Positions 1 through 5,629 of a DNA stretch of 8,927 bases are shown piece after piece. Source of the stretch: Clostridiales bacterium (GTDB lineage Bacteria; Bacillota; Clostridia; Lutisporales; Lutisporaceae); contig JAAYKT010000045.1 of assembly GCA_012522255.1 (NCBI GenBank), positions 1-8,927 on the forward strand. The letters are read 5' to 3'. Under the pieces are notes generated by a model, which was not told the DNA's origin, searched no databases, and saw nothing but the letters and a program-made list of their open reading frames with translations. The first letter of the stretch is position 1, and the number at the start of each line of letters is the position of its first letter. The position numbers and the translations under genes were made by a program.

Positions 1-7
1 CACTCAT
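1..7 (-). CDS. Start of the next operon gene (5' end only), product not readable
   Basis: Only ATG AGT G (Met-Ser) is visible before the window ends. The start is supported by a Shine-Dalgarno stretch, AAGGGG at 21-16, eight bases before the ATG. That stretch begins directly after the stop codon of the carboxyltransferase gene, leaving a 15-nt gap, so this gene belongs to the same operon. In sodium-pumping methylmalonyl-CoA or oxaloacetate decarboxylase operons, the gene after the alpha subunit is often the small membrane delta/gamma subunit (MmdD/OadG type), followed by the biotin carrier and the membrane beta subunit. That identity is inference from family gene order; two codons cannot show it. 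Confidence 0.6.
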
Positions 8-22
8 TTTTTACACCCCTTC

Positions 23-1570
23 TTAAACGGGTAGATTGCCGTGTTTTTTCATTGGTCTTGTTTCTCTCTTGCTCTCTAACATATCAAATGCAGAAATCAA
101 TCTTTGTCTTGTCAAAGCAGGTTCCAAAACATCATCTACATAACCTCTTTGCGCTGCAACATATGGATTAGCAAATTTATCCTTGTATTCCTGAATTTTT
201 TCATTTCTTACCGTAACCGGATCATCAGCAGCTTCGATTTCTCTTTTGAATATAATATTTGCTGCCCCATCAGGCCCCATAACCGCGATTTCTGCAGAAG
301 GCCATGCAAATACCTGATCAGCACCCATATCTTTACTGCACATTGCCAGATAGGCTCCTCCATATGATTTTCTCACTATAAGAGTAACCTTGGGAACCGT
401 TGCTTCACTGTAAGCATAAAGCATTTTTGCGCCATGCCGTATGATCCCGCCATATTCCTGATTTGTTCCCGGCAAGAACCCCGGTACATCAACCAATGTA
501 AGCACAGGAATATTAAAAGCATCACAGGTTCTTATAAATCTTCCGCCTTTATCAGAAGCATTTATATCCAAGCATCCGGCTAATACTTTGGGTTGATTGG
601 CTATTATCCCGATACTTTTTCCGTTAAGCCTTGCATATCCGGTAATAATATTCATTGCATAATAAGGCTGAACCTCCATAAAGTCGCCATTATCAACAAG
701 CAGCCTAATAACCTCTTTCATATCATAGGCTTTGTTAGGGTTATCCGGCACTATTTCATTAAGTGCTTCTTCTACTCTGTTTATATCATCATCACAATCA
801 AATACCGGCACGCCTTCCATATTGTTGGAAGGTAAGAAGCTCAGAAGCCTTTTTATCTCATTAATGCATTCTTCTTCATTGCTGCTTATGAAATGGGCAA
901 CACCGCTAATCTGATTATGGGTCATTGCACCGCCTAATTCTTCAAAGGTAACGTCTTCTCCCGTTACTGCTTTAATAACTTGTGGTCCCGTAATAAACAT
1001 CTGGCTGGTTTTATCAACCATAAAAACAAAATCCGTTAAAGCAGGCGAATAAACAGCACCGCCGGCGCAAGGACCCATAACTACCGATATTTGAGGTATA
1101 ACACCAGAGGCTATTGTATTTCGGTAGAATATATTACCGTATCCAGAAAGTGCATCCACGCCTTCTTGAATTCTTGCACCGCCTGAGTCATTGATTCCTA
1201 CCAACGGGGCACCCATCTTTAACGCCATATCCATTATCTTGCATATTTTTTTCGAATGCATTTCTCCCAAAGACCCACCTATCACGGTAAAATCCTGCGC
1301 AAAAGCATAAACCAATTTACCGTCAACAGTGCCATATCCAGTTATAACACCTTCTCCGGGGGCTTCGACATCCTGCATGCCTAATTCCGTACAGCGATGT
1401 TTAACAAATGCATCAATTTCGACAAAGCTATTTTCGTCATAAAGTAGAGCTAATCTTTCTCTCGCTGTCATTTTGCCTGCATCATGCTGTTTTTTAATTC
1501 TTTTTTCGCCGCCACCCAAAGTGATGTTTTGCCTTAATTCTTGAAGTTCTTTAATTTTTTCCATTGACAT
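23..1570 (-). CDS. mmdA: Methylmalonyl-CoA decarboxylase alpha subunit / biotin-dependent acyl-CoA carboxyltransferase
   Basis: This is a 515-residue carboxyltransferase of the crotonase-fold acyl-CoA carboxylase beta family. It should move the carboxyl group of (S)-methylmalonyl-CoA onto a biotin carrier, giving propionyl-CoA. Both oxyanion-hole glycine pairs are present: GGAVYSPA at about residues 170-177 in the N-terminal half and GGAYLAM at about 404-410 in the C-terminal half. Other family landmarks are TARERL near 35, NDSGGARIQEG near 127-137 and DVPGFLPGTNQEYGGIIRHGAK near 361-382. YLAM after the second glycine pair is what I recall from MmdA and transcarboxylase 12S chains, whereas propionyl-CoA carboxylase beta chains usually have YDVM. 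That and the mutase-epimerase context favour decarboxylase over PccB. A GTG at 1597 would add nine residues but overlaps the epimerase gene and has a poor ribosome site, so I chose the ATG at 1570. Length is normal for the family. A 12S transcarboxylase subunit or PccB remain alternatives until the downstream genes are seen. Confidence 0.9.
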   Translation of the reverse strand: MSMEKIKELQELRQNITLGGGEKRIKKQHDAGKMTARERLALLYDENSFVEIDAFVKHRCTELGMQDVEAPGEGVITGYGTVDGKLVYAFAQDFTVIGGSLGEMHSKKICKIMDMALKMGAPLVGINDSGGARIQEGVDALSGYGNIFYRNTIASGVIPQISVVMGPCAGGAVYSPALTDFVFMVDKTSQMFITGPQVIKAVTGEDVTFEELGGAMTHNQISGVAHFISSNEEECINEIKRLLSFLPSNNMEGVPVFDCDDDINRVEEALNEIVPDNPNKAYDMKEVIRLLVDNGDFMEVQPYYAMNIITGYARLNGKSIGIIANQPKVLAGCLDINASDKGGRFIRTCDAFNIPVLTLVDVPGFLPGTNQEYGGIIRHGAKMLYAYSEATVPKVTLIVRKSYGGAYLAMCSKDMGADQVFAWPSAEIAVMGPDGAANIIFKREIEAADDPVTVRNEKIQEYKDKFANPYVAAQRGYVDDVLEPALTRQRLISAFDMLESKRETRPMKKHGNLPV

Positions 1571-1575
1571 TTTAC

Positions 1576-1582
1576 CACTCCT
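1576..1582 (-). promoter_or_regulatory. Ribosome-binding site that decides the mmdA start
   Basis: On the minus strand the end of the epimerase gene reads GAA TAG GAG TGG TAAA ATG. The AGGAG Shine-Dalgarno overlaps the TAG stop and sits seven bases before the ATG at 1570. This spacing fits that ATG and not the upstream GTG at 1597. The stop/ribosome-site overlap implies that translation of mmdA is coupled to termination on the epimerase gene. Confidence 0.75.
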
Positions 1583-1985
1583 ATTCTTTCCTTTCACATA
1601 ACTCTACTAAAACACCGTTTGTGCTCTTAGGATGTAAGAAAGCAATTTTTGCGCCGCCGGCGCCGTATCGAGGTTTTTCATCAATCAATCTGATTCCCTT
1701 TTCTTTCATCTCCCCCAGTACTTTTTCTATATTATCTACTCTAAAAGCCAAATGCTGTACCCCCTGACCCTTGCTTTCTATAAACTTTGCAATAGGGCTG
1801 TCAGGAGAAGTTGCTTCCAATAGTTCCAACTCAGTATCACCAAGGGGCAAAAAAGCCACCTTAACTTTTTGCTCCTCAACTGTTTCTATCCCTTGAAGTT
1901 TCAATCCTAAGACCTCTTCATAAAACTTGACCGACTCTTCTAAATCTTTCACAGCAATACCTATATGATCCAATTTATTAACCAC
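1581..1985 (-). CDS. mce: Methylmalonyl-CoA epimerase
   Basis: This is a 134-residue, single-domain protein of the vicinal oxygen chelate (glyoxalase) superfamily, the usual length for methylmalonyl-CoA epimerase. It interconverts (R)- and (S)-methylmalonyl-CoA, linking the R-specific mutase to the S-specific decarboxylase. The two beta-alpha-beta-beta-beta repeats are recognisable: LDHIGIAVKDLEESVKFYEEVLG near 5-27 and GVQHLAFRVDNIEKVLGEMKEKG near 75-97. Candidate metal ligands are His7, an acidic residue in the TELELLEA stretch (51-58), His78 and Glu128 (in LVELCE). The start is GTG at 1985. An in-frame TAA lies directly before it, so no longer form exists, and a G-rich ribosome site lies seven bases upstream. 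It overlaps the 3' end of meaB by 8 nt. A general glyoxalase-like enzyme is possible on sequence alone, but the position between mutase and decarboxylase genes makes epimerase nearly certain. Confidence 0.95.
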   Translation of the reverse strand: MVNKLDHIGIAVKDLEESVKFYEEVLGLKLQGIETVEEQKVKVAFLPLGDTELELLEATSPDSPIAKFIESKGQGVQHLAFRVDNIEKVLGEMKEKGIRLIDEKPRYGAGGAKIAFLHPKSTNGVLVELCERKE

Positions 1986-2934
1986 TTATTTTCCCCCCCT
2001 CTTTATTTATTATATCCGACAATTCTGAAGCGGCTGTATATGTATCCTTGGACTTGCCATATACTTCGGTAATCAAGGTTGTCATATAATCTGTCTTTTG
2101 CTGTAATTTACTCACTTTACTCATTAAATTTTCTTTAAAAATACCTAATATTTCTTCTTCTATTGCTTTCATCCTGCGTTTTATAAATGCACCGGACTCT
2201 ATCATATATATATTGTGTTTTTCGATATCTTCATATAATTCATCTATTCCGATATTATCAATAGCTATAATATTTTTAACAGGCGGCCTGTATTCATCCA
2301 TGCCATTCAAATCCAACATCATTTCAATCTCGGTTACAGTTCTTTCGGCGCCTTCCCTGTCGGATTTGTTGACGGCAAAAATATCTCCTATTTCCATAAT
2401 TCCTGCTTTTATTGCCTGAATATCATCTCCGAGCCCCGGTACCATAACCATTACTACCGTATCAGCTACCTTGACTATATCAATTTCTGATTGACCTACA
2501 CCTACAGTCTCAATGAAAATATAATCATATCCCATTATATCCATTACCTTCACCGCACCATTAACTGATTTGGAAAGCCCGCCCAAAGCGCCCCTTGTCC
2601 CCATACTGCGAATAAAAATCCCCTCATCCGTATTCAAATCGGACATACGGATCCTATCGCCCAAAATAGCTCCGCCACTGAAAGGACTTGTAGGGTCAAC
2701 GGCTATGATGGCCACTTTTTTATCTAATTTTCTTAAATGCTTCGCAAGTCTGTCAGTAACAGTACTTTTACCTGCACCCGGCGGCCCGGTAATGCCTATA
2801 ATTCTTGACCTGCCTGTTAAATGAAAAAATTCTTTTAATACTGCAATGCCTTCTTCACTTTCATTTTCCAACATTGTTATCAAACGCGCCGCTGCTCTTT
2901 TTTTCCCTTCTAACAAGCCTGTCCTAATATCCAT
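1978..2934 (-). CDS. meaB: MeaB/ArgK-type GTPase, chaperone of methylmalonyl-CoA mutase
   Basis: This is a 318-residue G3E-family P-loop GTPase of the MeaB (human MMAA) group, formerly often annotated as an ArgK or LAO/AO transport kinase. It gates delivery of adenosylcobalamin to methylmalonyl-CoA mutase and guards the enzyme against inactivation. The visible motifs are Walker A GPPGAGKS at residues 50-57, the VDPTSPFSGGAILGDRIRM switch segment at 79-97, ETVGVGQSE at 142-150 and the guanine-specificity motif NKSD at 189-192. The N-terminal helical part (RAAARLITMLEN) and C-terminal helices beyond 240 match the family's dimerisation arms, and the length is normal. The gene lies 15 nt after the B12-binding chain and overlaps mce by 8 nt. 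Its place directly after the mutase genes supports a mutase-specific chaperone role. The ATG at 2934 is preceded by AAGGATGG, which overlaps the stop of the upstream gene. Confidence 0.96.
   Translation of the reverse strand: MDIRTGLLEGKKRAAARLITMLENESEEGIAVLKEFFHLTGRSRIIGITGPPGAGKSTVTDRLAKHLRKLDKKVAIIAVDPTSPFSGGAILGDRIRMSDLNTDEGIFIRSMGTRGALGGLSKSVNGAVKVMDIMGYDYIFIETVGVGQSEIDIVKVADTVVMVMVPGLGDDIQAIKAGIMEIGDIFAVNKSDREGAERTVTEIEMMLDLNGMDEYRPPVKNIIAIDNIGIDELYEDIEKHNIYMIESGAFIKRRMKAIEEEILGIFKENLMSKVSKLQQKTDYMTTLITEVYGKSKDTYTAASELSDIINKEGGKISG
1993..2001 (-). promoter_or_regulatory. G-rich ribosome-binding site of mce inside the meaB 3' end
   Basis: The minus strand reads AGAGGGGGGG, then AAAATAA, then the GTG start. 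The seven-G run at 1999-1993 encodes Gly-Gly in the MeaB tail (KEGGKISG) and also serves as the Shine-Dalgarno for mce, with a seven-base spacer. A TAA in the mce frame comes immediately before the GTG, so loss of one G would stop MeaB a few residues early rather than fuse the two proteins. Confidence 0.6.
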
Positions 2935-2949
2935 TTCCCCACACCATCC

Positions 2950-3348
2950 TTATGCTCTTTTGATATTTTGCCTGATGAAATCTATAGATACACCTGTCGG
3001 GGTGCCCGGTGTAAATATTGCGGCAATTCCTGCCTCTTTGAGAGCCGGAATGTCTTCTTCCGGAATTACTCCGCCGCCTACCACAAGAATATCATCTCCG
3101 CCTTTTTCTTTTAAAAGGTTAACGGTCTTGGGAAAAAGATGATTATGCGCCCCGGATAATATGCTTAAAGCCACGCAATCAACATCTTCCTGTATAGCAG
3201 CCTCTGCGATTTGCTCAGGAGTCTGCCTAAGCCCCGTATAAATAACTTCCATCCCCGCATCTCTTAAAGCACGTGCAACAACTTTAGCCCCTCTGTCATG
3301 CCCGTCAAGACCCGGCTTTGCAACTAAAACTCTGATCGGTCTGTTCAT
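2950..3348 (-). CDS. mcmA2: Methylmalonyl-CoA mutase small chain, B12-binding subunit
   Basis: This is a 132-residue free-standing cobalamin-binding domain with a Rossmann-like fold. It carries the base-off/His-on signature: D15-x-H17-x-x-G20 in PGLDGHDRGAK, where His17 should coordinate cobalt, S62-x-L64 in ALSILSGAH, and GGG at 91-93. In one-chain mutases this domain forms the C-terminus. Here it is a separate protein that must assemble with the large chain encoded 12 nt upstream. A strong ribosome site, GGAGGGG at 3360-3354, begins directly after the large-chain stop codon, so the two chains are probably made in balance by coupled translation. Stand-alone B12 domains also occur in glutamate mutase and related enzymes, but the neighbour and the close match to the mutase C-terminal domain settle the assignment. 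Confidence 0.95.
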   Translation of the reverse strand: MNRPIRVLVAKPGLDGHDRGAKVVARALRDAGMEVIYTGLRQTPEQIAEAAIQEDVDCVALSILSGAHNHLFPKTVNLLKEKGGDDILVVGGGVIPEEDIPALKEAGIAAIFTPGTPTGVSIDFIRQNIKRA

Positions 3349-3360
3349 TACTTCCCCTCC

Positions 3361-5040
3361 TTACAAAATAACAGATTGCTGATATTCGCCGAATACATCT
3401 CTCAGAACATCGCATATTTCGCCTAACGTGGAATAAGATTTTACTGCTTCTATTATATATGGCATCAAATTCTCATCGCCGGATGCTGCTTCCTTCAGTG
3501 CTTTTAGATCATCTTCTACCTTTTTGTTGTCTCTGTCATCTTTAAGTGCCCTGATTTTCTCTTTTTGCATTTCTCCGACAGCCGGATCCACTCTTAATAA
3601 GCCTTTTGGTGTGGATTCCTCGATCTCAAACTTATTCATGCCTACTACTATTCTTTCATTTTTCTCTATTTCTTTTTGGTAAATGTATGCCGATTCTTGT
3701 ATTTCTTTCTGTATAAACCCTCTTTCGATAGCCTTTGCCGCCCCGCCCAAGTCATCGATTTTTCTAATATAATCTGCGGCTTTTTTTTCTATTTCATTGG
3801 TCAAGCTCTCCACATAATAAGAGCCTGCTAGTGGATCTACAGTTTCGGTCACACCGCTCTCATAGGCAACTATCTGCTGGGTTCTGAGGGCGATTCTGAC
3901 AGAATCCTCAGAAGGAAGAGCCAAAGCTTCATCTCTGGAGTTAGTATGCAACGATTGAGTTCCTCCCAAAACTGCAGCCAATGTCTGCACAGCCACCCTG
4001 ACAACATTATTATCAGGTTGTTGAGCTGTTAGTGTCGACCCACCGGTTTGAGTATGGAATCTAAGCATCATAGACTTGGGATTCTTTGCTCCGAATCTTT
4101 CTTTCATTATTTTTGCCCATAACCTTCTTGCAGCTCTGAATTTTGCCACTTCTTCCAATAAATCATTATGAGAATTAAAAAAGAATGAAAGTCTCGGTCC
4201 GAATTCATCTACATCCAAACCTGCTTTTATCGCTGCTTCCACATAAGCTATCCCATCAGCCAAAGTAAATGCAACTTCCTGAACTGCAGTTGAACCGGCT
4301 TCTCTGATATGGTAACCGCTTATGGATATGGTATTCCATTTCGGTACATCAGAAGCGCAGTATTCAAATATATTTGTTATCAATCTCATCGAAGCTTCTG
4401 TTGGGAAAATATATGTTCCTCTTGCTATGTATTCTTTTAAAATATCATTTTGAATTGTTCCGGACAACTTATCCGGAGATACGCCTTGTTTTTCCGCAAC
4501 GGCAATGTACATTGCCAGCAAAACTGAAGCCGGTGCATTAATGGTCATCGATGTGCTTACCTTATCAAGGGGAATCCCATCAAACAATAATTCCATATCC
4601 TTCAAGGAATCGATAGCAACACCGACCTTGCCCACTTCTCCCTCTGATAACTGATGATCTGAATCGTATCCTATCTGTGTTGGCAAATCAAATGCGACAC
4701 TAAGCCCGGTCTGCCCCTGATTCAGCAAATACTTATATCTTTTGTTTGATTCCTCAGCCGTGGCAAACCCCGCATATTGCCTCATTGTCCAAAACTTACC
4801 CCTATACATTGTAGGCTGTACGCCTCTTGTGTATGGGTATTCCCCCGGATAAGAAAGACTGTCATTATAGTCAATTTCAGCAATATCTTCCGGGTCATAT
4901 ACACGATTGAGTTTAATTCCGGACCCATTATTAAATTCTGCCTTTCGTTCCGGCCTTTTAGCTAAAGTCTTTTCGATTTGGGTCTTCTCCCAATTCTCCC
5001 TTTTTTCTTTGACTGCATTTAGTTTTTCTTTACTATACAT
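3361..5040 (-). CDS. mcmA1: Methylmalonyl-CoA mutase large chain, catalytic TIM-barrel subunit
   Basis: This 559-residue catalytic chain of the adenosylcobalamin-dependent mutase interconverts succinyl-CoA and (R)-methylmalonyl-CoA by radical carbon-skeleton rearrangement. It consists of the substrate-binding TIM barrel plus linker and ends before any cobalamin domain, which is encoded by the next gene. YPYTRGVQPTMYRGK at 68-82 starts the barrel and lines the CoA channel. Tyr89 (MRQYAG), Gln197, Arg207 (YIARG), Tyr243 and His244 (SGYHIREAG) fall at the same positions as the active-site residues known from the Propionibacterium enzyme. Tyr89 and Arg207 mark succinyl/methylmalonyl specificity; isobutyryl-CoA mutases carry Phe and Gln there. 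The start is ATG at 5040, six bases after GGGAGG (5052-5047). It is the first gene of the operon. The split form is typical of archaea and several Clostridia; Proteobacteria and animals use one long chain. Confidence 0.96.
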   Translation of the reverse strand: MYSKEKLNAVKEKRENWEKTQIEKTLAKRPERKAEFNNGSGIKLNRVYDPEDIAEIDYNDSLSYPGEYPYTRGVQPTMYRGKFWTMRQYAGFATAEESNKRYKYLLNQGQTGLSVAFDLPTQIGYDSDHQLSEGEVGKVGVAIDSLKDMELLFDGIPLDKVSTSMTINAPASVLLAMYIAVAEKQGVSPDKLSGTIQNDILKEYIARGTYIFPTEASMRLITNIFEYCASDVPKWNTISISGYHIREAGSTAVQEVAFTLADGIAYVEAAIKAGLDVDEFGPRLSFFFNSHNDLLEEVAKFRAARRLWAKIMKERFGAKNPKSMMLRFHTQTGGSTLTAQQPDNNVVRVAVQTLAAVLGGTQSLHTNSRDEALALPSEDSVRIALRTQQIVAYESGVTETVDPLAGSYYVESLTNEIEKKAADYIRKIDDLGGAAKAIERGFIQKEIQESAYIYQKEIEKNERIVVGMNKFEIEESTPKGLLRVDPAVGEMQKEKIRALKDDRDNKKVEDDLKALKEAASGDENLMPYIIEAVKSYSTLGEICDVLRDVFGEYQQSVIL

Positions 5041-5053
5041 GCAATGCCTCCCT

Positions 5054-5073
5054 TAACTAAAAATATTTAGTTA
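5054..5073 (-). promoter_or_regulatory. Hairpin or operator abutting the mcmA1 ribosome site
   Basis: Minus strand TAACTAAA, loop TATT, TTTAGTTA form a perfect 8-bp inverted repeat whose last base is shared with the AAGGGAGG ribosome site of mcmA1. It could be a weak RNA hairpin limiting ribosome access, or a DNA operator. The stem is nearly all A-T, so its RNA stability would be low. The function is inference. Confidence 0.4.
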
Positions 5074-5199
5074 TATTTTAGATATCCAAATATGTATTTT
5101 GTTATAGGTTCTGTTTACTTCAACTATTTTTGTATGCCTTATTGAAAAATTTGAATGATATCTTTCATCGGCTATTATTTTTGCAAGATTTCCTTCTTA

Positions 5200-5228
5200 A
5201 GCATATGATATCATATTTACAATGTAAA
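5200..5228 (-). promoter_or_regulatory. Candidate sigma-A promoter of the mutase operon
   Basis: TTTACA (5228-5223) and TATGCT (5205-5200) are separated by exactly 17 bases on the minus strand. The -35 is a good match to TTGACA and the -10 matches TATAAT at four of six positions. Transcription would start near 5193, giving a leader of about 150 nt before the mutase ATG. This is the best-spaced pair I found in the region, but AT-rich DNA offers many partial matches. Confidence 0.4.
5203..5216. promoter_or_regulatory. 14-bp perfect palindrome over the candidate promoter
   Basis: ATATGATATCATAT is a perfect dyad lying in the spacer and overlapping the -10 element of the candidate mutase promoter. 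That is a position from which a bound dimeric regulator would block RNA polymerase. No regulator gene is in the window, and the binding protein is unknown. Confidence 0.35.
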
Positions 5229-5590
5229 GAGTACCTCTATTTTTATTTATTTTTTAACAAAGTTTTGCTGTTATTGTTCACACTATAGTTTATTCATAAT
5301 AGCAGATTATTGTATTTGATGCTATTGCTGAGTTCCAAGGCTAATTGTCTGTAAGCTTATTACGGGCGAAATCAAACCATCCCCGCTATTACACAAATTA
5401 AGTGATAAAAACTCCCTTAAGTCACATGTGATTTCGCTTTTCCTTCATTTCGCTAACAGAATTTAAGCCTTTCCACAACGCAATCTTTATCAAATACTAA
5501 TATTTCTGACACTGGGAATAATAAGTAAACAACGTGACTGTTACATTTATTGATGTTACAGTTACACATTATATAAACCTGTCCTTCCAT

Positions 5591-5624
5591 AAGTAAAAGG
5601 GATGCACATGCATCCCTTTTACTT
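5591..5624 (-). terminator. Rho-independent terminator of fhs
   Basis: Arms AAGTAAAAGGGATGC and GCATCCCTTTTACTT pair perfectly around a four-base loop, beginning five bases after the fhs stop codon. The 3' arm ends in CCCTTTTACTT, so the U-rich run lies inside the stem and not in a separate tail. The symmetric A/T arms mean the structure could also act on plus-strand transcripts. It separates fhs from the mutase operon. Confidence 0.8.
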
Positions 5625-5629
5625 ATCAT

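Larger units (their letters stand above)
5041..5629. other. 589-bp intergenic region upstream of the mutase operon, no convincing gene
   Basis: The stretch between the fhs stop and the mutase start is more AT-rich than the genes and has no reading frame with family resemblance on either strand. It contains, from high to low coordinates, the fhs terminator, three GTTACA repeats (5540-5566), a TCACATGTGA palindrome (5422-5431), a long-range inverted repeat, a candidate promoter (5200-5228), three GATATC-centred palindromes and a hairpin beside the mutase ribosome site. I looked for the cobalamin-riboswitch B12 box and for T-box signatures and saw neither. Confidence 0.7.

Noticed and set aside
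2846..3142. 98-codon plus-strand open frame opposite the meaB and mcmA2 junction
   Set aside because: It lies antisense to two strongly conserved genes, has no family resemblance and no clear ribosome site. It is a shadow of their codon pattern.
5041..5629. Possible cobalamin riboswitch upstream of the B12-dependent mutase
   Set aside because: No B12-box-like sequence or the associated conserved stems could be read on the minus strand. The leader is AT-rich with only short local dyads.
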